Shown in pieces: positions 23,616 through 33,475 of a stretch of DNA of 57,687 nt. A program made the position numbers and the translations under genes. Within the stretch, counting starts at the first letter, position 1, and each line of letters opens with the position of its first letter. The notes below the pieces were generated by a model. The model did not search any database, was not told the origin of the DNA, and saw only the letters and a program-made list of their open reading frames with translations. The stretch covers positions 20,791,297 through 20,848,983 of the forward strand of contig NC_135566.1 of NCBI RefSeq assembly GCF_964340395.1, in the 5' to 3' direction. This DNA is from Glandiceps talaboti. Taxonomy: Eukaryota; Hemichordata; Enteropneusta; Spengelidae.

Positions 23616-24186
23616 TTTAAGACTTTAAATCATGTCTATGGTTTGATATTTTATGCCTCTAAATGCCCCCCTACACTGTCTTATTTTCAATTTTTTCACC
23701 TTTGGAGTTGTCTCCTTCCAATCAGTAGTAATCAAGGTGATAATTGTTTTTCTCCCAAAACAAGATGGAATGTCTGGCTAAGTACCTCCCTGTGTAGGTT
23801 AGAGCTCATTATGAGACATCTCCTTATGCATGTGAAATCCACATCCTGTGTAAAGTAATCTCGTTCGGAGTATTACTGTAGTTGGCTATCACTGTTATTT
23901 CAATGCATCATTGTACCATATAATTTTATATCTCCACTGTAGTATAGGTGACAGAAGGGGTGGCTAAAATAATGCTTGAGTTTCATTTGGCAGGGCTTAA
24001 CATTTTTTTAGAAGAGAGGGTGAGAGGAACTACACCATTTGTTTAACCGTAAATTTTGTACTTTTCCTAACTGTAGCTATGCAGACAAATTGCATAAGAT
24101 GGTATCAAGATGACTGAATAAGTTCAATCTAAACTCGACCTGAAATATTTTGCTATCATTATATATGATTTGTTTTTACATCCTGT

Positions 24187-24639
24187 CAAGTGAAAAAATG
24201 AAATCGAAAACCTACCCAATGTGATGGGTTAGGTTGCCCGTTGACCAGCTTTTTAATTTTTTTCTGGCCTTACATATGATATTTAATTGCGTATGCTAAA
24301 ATAGATATTATGTACATTGCATGCAAATTTATGTAAACTATCCACCAAAACAAAGTTCTGCCCCCCCCCCCCCCCCCCCGGCAATTTACGTATCCATACA
24401 TTGTGCACCGATATTCATTTAACTGGTATTGTACACTGACATACATCTAACTGGTATGCCTAGAACATGTCGGTATAACGATTACATAATTTATTACGAA
24501 CACTTCAAATGTAGTCGAAGTATTCTGACTTTGGTATGAAACCAACTGATATGTTAGCACATAATCTGTGTTATCAAGTTAAAAGTGTAGGTATTGACCT
24601 TCATCTTCAAAGTATTTAATGTTACAATCAATGAGGTTT
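24187..24639. other. Spacer with C19 homopolymer
   Basis: A run of 19 C at 24361-24379 is followed by GGCAATTTACG; it recalls the C-runs of the TIR elements but no TIR is seen. Otherwise nothing recognised. Confidence 0.45.
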
Positions 24640-24955
24640 ATACGCAAACCATACAGGGATGTAACAGAGCTGTCGTCACAGGCCAATTGAGATTTAATTT
24701 ATGATGCTAATGGTCAGATATTAAACGATAAAGTGCTTGATGGTTGGAAAAGGGCTTTCTCATTTTAAATACAATAATCCGGTTGGGGAGTTTGATGAAG
24801 ATTTCTTTAAAGAAGATTATACATGATAAAGTCGTTTTAGAAAACAGGATTGACCCTCTGTATGAGAGCAATGTCGAAAATCTGGGAAAATTTGTTTCTT
24901 TTGATTTTATTCCAGGTGAAGTCTTAAAAAACGATCCCAGTGTTGCATAATCTGT
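24640..24955 (+). pseudogene. LINE A RT N-terminal fragment, plus strand
   Basis: The plus strand gives YDANGQILNDKVLDGWKRAF (frame-shifted), then VGEFDEDFF and, at 24915-24950, PGEVLKNDPSVA followed by LFQFSF in another frame. The minus-strand LINE A copy 2 has the equivalents YDNDGSIVYDTDAVLDRWKV, PNEVFKNDLSVA and LFQYIF. It is therefore the same LINE type in the opposite orientation, with several frame breaks. It stops where the 32-bp minisatellite begins. Confidence 0.68.
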
Positions 24956-24969
24956 TTCAATTCAGTTTT

Positions 24970-25485
24970 TGACAGGTGGGCTTTATATCACATATTGTAT
25001 TTTGACAGTGGGCTTTATATCACATGTTGTATTTTGACAGTGGGCTTTATATCACATGTTGTATTTTGACAGTGGGCTTTATATCACATGTTGTATTTTG
25101 ACTGGGCTTTATATCACATGTTGTGTTTTGACTGGGCTTTATATCAGATGTTATATTTTGACAGTGGGCTTTATATCACATGTTGTATTTTGACAGTGGG
25201 CTTTATATCAGATGTTGTATTTTGACAGTGGGCTTTATATCACATGTTGTATTTTGACAGTGGGCTTTATATCACATGTTGTATTTTGACAGTGGGCTTT
25301 ATATCACATGTTGTGTTTTGACAGTGGGCTTTATATCAGATGTTGTGTTTTGACAGTGGGCTTTATATCAGATGTTGTGTTTTGACAGTGGGCTTTATAT
25401 CAGATGTTGTGTTTTGACAGTGACTTTATATTAGATGTTGTATTTTGACAGTGACTTTATATTAGATGTTGTATTTTGACACTGA
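24970..25485. repeat. 32-bp minisatellite, about 16 copies
   Basis: The unit contains GACAGTGGGCTTTATATCAC and ATGTTGTATTTT with CACATG/CAGATG and GTATT/GTGTT variants. A few copies have lost CAG or GGC. The first copy is fused to LINE RT sequence at about 24965 (TTTTTGACAGGTGGGCTTTA). Confidence 0.95.
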
Positions 25486-26812
25486 ATTAATCGGCTTCAA
25501 ATTTGAAAAATAATCAGTGACTACCTCTAAAGTGTGAATTTTGTTGTGCCTTTATATGATAACTTTCGGGTCCTGGTGGCATTTTGTTGAGTTTGACGGT
25601 ATATTGAGATGAAAATGGCGAAAGATTGCAAGTATGTATCAATTTCACCAATGGAGAGTCGCGGTAGTCATCTCTTTATATACTATTTAGGCCAGAAAAA
25701 AAAAGCTGTTCAACGGGGCCTTACCTACCCATATTTTTGGCATTTCAATTTTTTTTTTTGGTGGGCAAAAAATCCTCATGCTGGCTTTGCATGTCAGTGA
25801 AATGCACACTTTGTTTCAAAATTAAGGGAATTTCTTTATATTTACTGAATAGTACATGTAACAATATACATTTGAGTCAATTCCAAATTATGTACTATCA
25901 GTGGTTTACTTGGCTCTGATGATGCATACAAGCATGAATTGAGATAAAATTGAACTGTTGCATATCCAATATTCACTAAACGAAATGAGCAAAACTTTAT
26001 GACCATGGGAAGGGCAGTCATTGGGCCATCAAAAGTGTGATAGTCTGAAAGTCTTCAAATGTTTTACTCTTTCTTTATTCATGATTTTTTTTGGAATCAA
26101 ATTAAAGTTCAGGAGAAGTCATTTACCACATCTGCAAAATATCTTTCAGCTTTGCCACAACAAAATACACTTCATAGCCAGATAAAATGTACTGCATGTC
26201 ATAATTGTCTCTCAATTCTGGTATTTTAAAACCACATTCAAGCTTTGTAAGACTTTAAATTATGTTTTTTGTTTGATATTTTATGCCTCTAAATGGCCTC
26301 CTATATTGTCTTATTTTCAAAAAAGTTTGCATATTTGAGGATGTATCCTTCCAATGAGTAGCAATCACGGTAATAATTGCCTTTCTCCCAAAACAAGATG
26401 GAAGGTGGCTGACTAAGTACCTCCCTCCATAGGTCAGAGCTAATTATGAGACATCTCCTTACAAGTATCCATGTGAAATGCACATCCTTTTCAAGTAATA
26501 TCGTTTGGACTGTTATTGTAGTTGATTATCACTTATTTTTAATGCATCATTGTACCTGTGCTACCATATATAATTTTATATCTCCTCTATAGTGTAGGTG
26601 ACAGAAGGAGTGGCTAAAATAATTCTGGAGTTTCATTTAGCAGGTCTTAACATATTTTGAGAGGAGCTACAAAAGTTGTTTAACCGTAAATTGTGCACAT
26701 TTCCTAACTAGAGCTGATGGAAATCAATTGCCATACAGACAAATTGCAAGAGATAAAATCAAAATGAATGAATAAGTACAATGTAAACTCAACTTCAAAT
26801 GTTTTGCCATCA

Positions 26813-27890
26813 TTACATGTGGTTTGTTTTTACATCCTTTGTTAACCCAATCAAAGACTTTTTCATGTCTACAAATGCAGCAAAAGTTGACAAACCTTCA
26901 GCTTTTCTAATTATAGATGTTAGAACAAATGTGTGATCTATACAAGCCCTTGATTTCCTAACGCCATTTTGTTCATCAACTATTAGATTTTCTGAATCGA
27001 GAAATGTCACCAATCTATTATTTAGAATACCTGAGAAAAGTTTACTTACAGTGGAGAGAAGACTGGCGCCCCTGTAATTTAAGGGGATACGTGGGTCATT
27101 ATGCAAATTCTTTGGAATAGGTTTGATAATAGCTTTCCCCCATATGCTTGGCATAATACCCAAACAAAATATATATTGGAATAACCTATGAAGCAATGCT
27201 ACAGATAAATCATTTTTGAACACTTCATTGGGGGGGTTATCTAAACCCACTGCTTTCTTACTCTTTGCATTGTTAACTACTTGATAAACCTCTTCAATTG
27301 AAATATCACGATTCAGAAAAACATTGTAACTTTGAGAATCAGTACAATCCCTTTCTAAATGAATCTTACTACTCACAGCATGTTGGAAAAAAGCACTGTC
27401 AAATGAGTAAACCCCTTCCGGTATATTGTAAAGGCCTTCAAAATCAACTTTCCACCTATCTAGAACTGCATCAGTATCATAAACTATAGAACCATCATTA
27501 TCGTAAGCTTCCATGGGGACATCTTTATTTCTTTTAGGACTCAATTTATTCACATGGTTCCAAAACTCATTTGGGTTATCTGTATTCAAAGCCTCAATGT
27601 CATCCATAAGTTTCCTATAGTGAGACCTTTTCGGCTGTCTATATCACCGATCAAATGCCTGGAATTAATAAAAGACAGCCTAGCTTTTAATCTGTGTGAC
27701 TTTGAGCCTTTACAATGAAGGAAGGATTTTTCTTTTGACCTCATGCTTTTCCATAATGTTGTGAGTTCAGAGTTCCAGAAGGGTTTATAACTTTTAGAAT
27801 ACCTTGAACAAGTAGGGGAGTCTGAATAGTCTAGCAAAGAATCCATTTCTGTAAAAAAGCACTTACAAAATTTGTCATATATATCATCCA
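26813..27890 (-). pseudogene. LINE A linker and reverse transcriptase N-half
   Basis: 27891-27586 (linker, YKPFWNSELTTLWKSMRSK) is followed after a frameshift by 27607-26813, which reads NDNPNEFW-type sequence (NTDNPNEFWNHVNKLSPKR), ISIEEVYQVVNNAKSKKAVG, GIMPSIWGKAIIKPIPK, NYRGASLLSTVSKLFSGILN and VDEQNGVRKSRACIDHTF. KAVGLDNPP, NYRGxSLLS, QNGxR and FVDMKK are RT motifs 0, 2, 2a and A. At motif A the frame shifts (AFVDMKKSLIGLTKD where AFDWVNKD is expected) and recognisable RT ends. Motifs B, C and D are missing. Confidence 0.82.
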
Positions 27891-28827
27891 CATCCCTTTG
27901 AGTGTTTTGTTACTTTCAAGCAAATCAATTATTTCCAGAGTAGCACGTCTACTTATATCTGAATCTAAAAAAATTGTGGGAATATTTGAAACATTGTATC
28001 TCCTTTTCTTGTCAGGAGTGGGCTGTGTACTATGACTTTTGTCTTTGCTTTCAGAATGTACATCATAAACTGTAAAAGTGACAGACAATACAGAATGATC
28101 TGGTAAAGCACATTCACCAATGTAACCGTGTAGGTTATACATATCAATCAAGGAAGAAATAGGTTGTACATTAAAATCCTGACAAAAGTCTATACACTCA
28201 TGAGGGAAGATAACATAGTCAACAACGGCTTTTCCGCTATGAGAGACTGAAGTAAAATTGTCATTAAGAGGACAGATTCTGCCATTTAAAACAGCCATCT
28301 TAGAATCTTTTAAGAATTCAATCAAGGTCTCCCCATGTTTGTTTACAAATGTGTCTATATGTACTCTTTTTGGAATGTGATCAATCTCCCCGATAAAGTC
28401 ATTTGCTGTTCCAATACGTGCATTAAAATCGCCACAAATAATGAAATTATCACTTTGATTATTAACATACATTTGGCAGATTAAATGACTGTAAAAAGAA
28501 ATGACATCTTTGCCCCATGTAGAGTTTTCTGGAGAGAGATAACATGTAAATATAATGAACTCATAATGTGTAAACTTATGAACAAAATTTACACCTAAGA
28601 TACCATCAAAAGAACTATCACAAATAGAAATGTTATACAATTCAAATAAATCATTTTTTATCAAGAGGCCTACACCACCTGAGGCACGAAAGGCTTTTTT
28701 GTGAACAAACTTTCTATGAGAACCATACCAACTATAAACCTGCAATATCAATGCTATTGTGTTGTTTAAAATGCGTTTCACTAAGACTAACAATGTCCGG
28801 GTTTTTACAAAGAATTACTTTCTCAAT
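27831..28827 (-). pseudogene. LINE A endonuclease domain
   Basis: From 28827 downward: LIEKVILCKNPDIVSLSETH (catalytic E in SETH), a single-base frameshift near GYSWYGSHR, then GGVGLLIKNDLFELY, FIIFTCYLSPENSTWG, NFIICGDFNARIG, GKAVVDYVIFP and LPDHSVLSVTF. These are the EEP endonuclease landmarks. 320 codons are open. Except for the MITE insertion and one frameshift, the domain looks well preserved. Confidence 0.85.
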
Positions 28828-28830
28828 TAA

Positions 28831-29685
28831 GGGAGCATTCGTTTTTTACGGGCGGGGGGGGGGGGGTCGGTGGAATTTGAGGTATGAATTAAATGTAAAA
28901 AGCAACCCCCCCTAAAAATTACTTTTCTAAAATTTGACCCCCCCCCCTAAATCCATCAATTGTAAAATGTGACCCCCCCCCCTATAAAAAATTTTCACTT
29001 GATTTATAATAGATTTATGAAACACTTGACTTATATGAGTGTTTGTTCGACATATCACATAATGGACCATGAAACCTAGTCCATGTAGTTCCGTGACTTC
29101 CAAGTAGTACACTGTCTGCCTGATCTTGTTGTGTGAAAGAGTTCATTTTCAATGTCACTGCTATCACTTTCAGAGCCACTTTCCGAGTCACTTTCCTCTG
29201 ATTCACCCAATTCATGTATCACTACATGTCCATCTTCTGATTCACTGTCTTCGTCCATCTCATCCTCTTCATCGCTCTCCTCCTCCTCTTTATCCCTCTC
29301 ATGGTTCACTCTCAGACTCAAAAATTAATTTGAATGAGTTCTGTTGTTTTTAAAGAGTTTTTAAAGAGTTTTAGAAGTGAGGTATGTCATTATATTGCCA
29401 CAGCCTGAAAGTTTTATTTTTGTGATTCTGTGTTTTCTTTTTTTTACTTGTTATCACCTGATCAGACAGAATAAAGACATGTTTGTATTCTGTTTTGTAC
29501 ATTTTTTTGTCAATTCTGTTGTTTTTTGCTGATTCCATACAAATCTGTCGTAAAAATTGACCCCCCCCCCCCCAAACCATTGGATATAAAATTTGACCCC
29601 CCCCCCTAAAAACTGCTTTGTAAAAGTCAACCCCCCCCCCGAATTCCACCGACCCCCCCCCCCCCCGTAAAAAACGAATGCTCCC
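28831..29685. mobile_element. Harbinger-like MITE B (855 bp) in LINE A endonuclease
   Basis: TIRs of about 45 bp: GGGAGCATTCGTTTTTTACG then a G-run and GTCGGTGGAATT, inverse at the right end. TAA flanks both ends (28828-28830, 29686-29688). Subterminal modules of TAAAATTTGAC plus 9-12 C occur three times near each end in the same orientation. Joining the LINE across the element with one TSD copy gives an uninterrupted KNKDLIEK frame. No transposase; see the acidic frame at 29076. Confidence 0.88.
29076..29321 (-). CDS. Acidic 81-codon frame inside MITE B
   Basis: Contains a long Asp/Glu/Ser region (RDKEEEESDEEDEMDEDSES) and ends ENELFHTTRSGRQCTTWKSR. Strong acidic composition over about 50 residues is unlikely in AT-rich noncoding DNA, and TRSGR is a motif seen in some retroelement polyproteins. 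It could be a remnant of the coding sequence of the parent transposon. Not recognised; no evidence of expression. Confidence 0.3.
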   Translation of the reverse strand: MSLRVNHERDKEEEESDEEDEMDEDSESEDGHVVIHELGESEESDSESGSESDSSDIENELFHTTRSGRQCTTWKSRNYMD

Positions 29686-29775
29686 TAAGTCCTTATTTTT
29701 TGTGGTCCAACCATTAATATTCCAAATATTCCAATGTATTCCTAGTATTTGCTTTCACAAAAATTAGTCTTTTAA

Positions 29776-30941
29776 GGGACCGGTCAGTTTTTTCGGCCGG
29801 GGGCGGTAGATTTGTAGGGGGGTTACCCTGTTTTTGAAATTGGCAGTAGGGGGGGGGGGGTCATACTGTTTTGGAAATTGTGGATAGGGGGTATTGTGTT
29901 TAAGATTGTGATGGAAGAAAAAAGTCCTTTTCTACAATGGCATATAGCCTTGTCTGAAATGTGGTACATGTCAATATTTGTTCTTGTCCCTGTTTCTTAC
30001 ATGAATTCTTTAATATTACTTATTAGTTCAAACATAACTATACATATACATATGCATGTGCATGTATTACCTAGCTACCACACTAGCTACAGAACATGTA
30101 AATGTAAATGCTTGGCTGTTTCACAATCAATGCTTCACTTACATTGCACTTTGGGGCAAAAGTGAACTTGAAGGTTTCGTAATGTAATCTTCATAGATAG
30201 TTTATAAAAGAAGTTAATCTAAATTGTTCTACTCGTCAGTATGAATTTGTCAGAAGGGATTAATACACTTTCTATTTTGGACACTACATGTTATTGACAC
30301 TACAAATCACCACATCTCATCAGATTCCAGTTTCTATTATACACTAGGTATGACCACCTAAAGTTCTCTAACATACCGGTGACTTTACTATACATGCAAT
30401 ATTAATGCCCCTATACTAATATTACGGGCCCATTTTATGTGACATGGGAAACTCATTTAAAACTTACATTCACGTTAGCTTTTCGAAGCTTGGAAATATT
30501 ACCTCAAAGGCTATGAATAACCTAAACATTGCCTTAATAGAAGCAAAAAATTCCTGGGCTTCTAGGGGGAGACCCTCTAGGACCCCCCCCCCCCATAAGA
30601 GGTGGACATATTCCCTTCTCAAGCTTTCCCCCTACCTTTCACTGCCAAGATGCTATTAAAATCCTTTTGGGATATATTTACCCTGTGTAGTCAATAATTA
30701 TAATTATGATAGTGCTAACCCGGGATCTTAAAAAAAAGACAGTCAAGCAGTCCACACTGAATCACGATCAAAAAATACCTGTCATGTGAATTACTATATT
30801 ATATGGGGGGGGGGGGTTCAGTATGTTTTAGAAGTAAGTGATGGGGGGTCAGCCTGTTTTTGGTTTTACAGATAGGGGGTCAGTGACCTTTTGTCGCCCC
30901 GAATCCACCCTCCCCCCCAGGCTGGAGAAACTGACCGGTCC
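29776..30941 (-). mobile_element. Harbinger-like element copy A3 (1166 bp, inverse)
   Basis: GGGACCGGTCAGTTTTTTCG plus G-run at the left, GAAACTGACCGGTCC at the right; TAA flanks both ends (29773-29775, 30942-30944), with one C of the right TIR lost. The interior is the reverse complement of A1: right-end G-modules first, ACATTTC-type and GCTTCACTTACATTGC stretches, then the left end. About 600 bp shorter than A1. Confidence 0.8.
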
Positions 30942-30944
30942 TAA

Positions 30945-31060
30945 GCAGGGTCATAATTTCCAGAAAAAATAACAAATTCTGTTTTATTTAAACCACCTCA
31001 TATGCATTACCAGAGACACCTAGACGATCACGCAAGCGAGTTAACAAAATCTTGTGATTA
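30945..31060 (-). pseudogene. LINE B RT fragment downstream of MITE C
   Basis: The minus strand from 31060 reads NHKILLTRLRDRLGVSGNAY and then degenerates. It continues DTV at 33125 once MITE C is removed. Confidence 0.75.
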
Positions 31061-33121
31061 GGGAGCGATCAGTTTTTACGGCCGGGGGTGGGCCGGTGAC
31101 TTCTTGTTCTTGTTGTACTTATAAATAGTGACCCCCTGTGATTCATCCACAAAACAATCCAACCCCAACTAGGATATCTCTTAGATTGAGTGAACTATTA
31201 CCATTACAGATTAATTCAGCTAATTGTAAAGTACAGTGTTAGAAATGGGAATAATATAATAATAAACCTAAGGGTTTCAGTAAGTTTCAAAGTAGGGAGA
31301 GAACTGGAAACAATATGGGAGATAGGTGCACGCTATGCGCGCGCACACCTGCTATACAAGCGCGGGGGAGGTTTGGAGGGGAGACACCCCTCCCACGGTA
31401 AGAGCTTTTTGAAAAATGAACACCATTTGGAGGCCATTTAGAGCACCATTCAGAAGTAAAACACAACTTAATTATAGCATAAAAGTGTCACTAATTTTAG
31501 GGTTTCAAACGTTTAAATCATTTCAAGTCATATTGACACAAATGATAATAAAAAAGATCAAGTACAAAGTGAGAAAATTTGCACAGTAGAGGTCAGTTAC
31601 CATCTAGAGATACAAATTCATTAGATTATTTGAAAGTTTGTCTCTATTGGCTATGTTTGTGTACAATTCAACATCTTCAGGTCAATAGAGGCACAGATTT
31701 TAGAGTCAGACCATCCTGTCAATTTCAAGGTATTTCATTTCTTATGTGTTTATGGTTTATTGTATGCACATACATTTGTTGTATGGAAATTTAAGTACAG
31801 CAGGGTGGGTCATGATTTCGTTCAGTTGTTGAATATAAGGCGACCCCCCCCCCGGCTTTATTCACTTTGTAAAAATGATGCCCCCCCCCCTTCTTTGAGT
31901 CCCAAATTAAAGGTGATTCAAAATGCTCACATTCACTATTGCTATTTTGCTAGATGACATGTTTGTGAAATATATACTGGTTTTAAAACTTTAAAAAGCG
32001 TCTGCTAACAAATGACCTTTTTTCAGTTCCCTTCGGATTTACTTCGATAGTTTTCGGGTATTTCCGGTCTTTTTTCCGGTCTTTCGGGTATTGCCGACGT
32101 CAATATTGTCCAATCATATATAATATCATGAACACATCGCGATATTTGATTTGTTGGTTTCCTAAACTGTATACTTCGAATACCATGATTCGTTACAAAA
32201 TTCTTCTAATGAATATTAAATAGGCTTGTTGTATTAAATTAAGTGATATGGCAACAAGGGAAACCATACAAGTTTTCTTCCAGACGAGTTGCTAAAGTCA
32301 TATAAATGACAACACTAAACTCACGAAATTTTGTAATTCTTTACAATTTTTATTGCTGATAATATGGGTATTCTAATAGCTGGTATATCTATTCGAGATG
32401 AAATATGTTTACTTTGTTACTAAATGTGCCGTTCAAAAGGCGACATCAGGGAGTACGAGTACTATAGTAGGCTAAAATATGCAGTCGATGTGTCATGTGT
32501 GTTGATGGTATTGTGATGCTTCTTATCGGCAAATAATAAAAAATCAGATAAATAAAAGTCACTGAATGTGTAACACGCGACATTACAAGTGTTTATGTAT
32601 ACCTAGTCTAGCCATTTTGATTTATTTTGCCATAATATGGGGACACAATATTTTAGCGTTTATACCCACAGACACTGACAATTATTAGTCAGGAAGTGTG
32701 AGTAAATATCGGTAAATGTTGGTTAATAAGACATATAGACTGTAGTTTTTGTTTACTGATGTCTATTACAACCACTAGCAATGTATTTGTTCACAATGCT
32801 GTTGAGTTTTATTCACCTGTTGACTACTCTCGTCATAGGCTACGTGCTAACGATGTCCCTCTATGACGTCACAAAATCCCGTGGTCTAGGTGGGACCGGA
32901 AACACCCGAAAACTCTCGAAGTAAATCCGAAGGGAATTGACTGAAAAAAAAGGTCATTTGTTTGCAGACGCTTTTTAAAGTTTTAAAACCAGTATATATT
33001 TCACAAACATGTCATCTAGCAAAATAGCAATAGTGAATGTGAGCATTTTGAATCACCTTTAAGGTGGATCCCCCCTCCCGATTTACCCCCCCCCCCCGGC
33101 CGCAAAAAACTGATCGCTCCC
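31061..33121. mobile_element. Harbinger-like MITE C (2061 bp) in LINE B RT
   Basis: GGGAGCGATCAGTTTTTACG plus GGCCGGGGG at the left, inverse CTGATCGCTCCC at the right; TTA flanks both ends (31058-31060, 33122-33124). C-run modules (GCGACCCCCCCCCC, GATGCCCCCCCCCC, GGATCCCCCC, TTACCCCCC) lie near the right end. About 1.15 kb of its length is a nested element (31911-33058). The frame at 31190-31441 has no recognised motif. Confidence 0.85.
31911..33058. mobile_element. TTAA-flanked long-TIR element nested in MITE C
   Basis: Left arm AGGTGATTCAAAATGCTCAC and the inverse at 33039-33058; arms run about 170 bp (to about 32080 and from about 32890), and the outer 110 bp differ by very few bases. TTAA lies at 31907-31910 and 33059-33062. 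TTAA duplications are used by piggyBac and Kolobok; the AGG start fits Kolobok better than the CCC start of piggyBac. No transposase seen in the 800-bp centre. Removing it joins the C-run modules of MITE C at their normal spacing. Confidence 0.82.
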
Positions 33122-33475
33122 TTAACTGTATCAAAAGCAGCGGAAAGATAATATATAAAGATATATAATAAAAGCAAGACCACATGGTGCTTAGAATCAA
33201 GAGCACGTAGAATGTCACGTGTAACCTTTAAGAGAGCAGTCTAAGTACTAGTAGAATGACCAGGTTTGTAAGCCGATTGTAAAGGTTCGTCTAAGGAATA
33301 TGAAACGATGTGGGCTTTTAGTCTAATAGCAACAATGCGTTCCAGAACTTTCGATAAAAATGGCAGATTAGAAACTGGACGATAGTTTTTCAGAATATTG
33401 CAATCAAGTGAGGTTTTTTTCAGAAGAGGTGTGACAACTGCTTGTTTGAAAGAGGAGGGCAGAAAACAGTGAGTT
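33122..33475 (-). pseudogene. LINE B reverse transcriptase N-half
   Basis: The minus strand from 33470 reads [17 protein letters not shown], then [58 protein letters not shown], followed by a short frame break and [19 protein letters not shown], QSAYxxxHSTETAL and DLSAAFDT are typical of CR1/L2/Rex1-type RTs. No ORF is long because of stops, but the frame is nearly continuous. MITE C cuts it within the AAFDTVNH motif. Confidence 0.82.

Larger units (their letters stand above)
21985..24186 (-). mobile_element. LINE A copy 1, 5' truncated
   Basis: Blocks align with copy 2 at 25640-26830: 22000-22180 with 25680-25885, 22685-22960 with 25888-26170, and 23560-24186 with 26195-26830. On the minus strand the order is an unrecognised block (24186-23620), ORF2 C-terminus (23615-23061), then 3' UTR. 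Similarity to copy 2 ends at 24186 exactly where copy 2 enters RT coding (TTTACATCCT), so this copy is 5' truncated. It carries an extra insertion at 22180-22685. Confidence 0.7.
25640..29770 (-). mobile_element. LINE A copy 2, endonuclease to 3' UTR, interrupted
   Basis: Minus-strand order: EN start at about 29765 (WNIWNINGWTTKNK), MITE B at 28831-29685, EN remainder 28827-27900, linker and RT N-half 27890-26820, an unrecognised block 26820-26240 in place of the RT core, a stub of the C-terminus (KIPELRD at about 26225), then 3' UTR matching copy 1 down to about 25650. The C-terminal domain present in copy 1 is deleted here. Confidence 0.75.
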
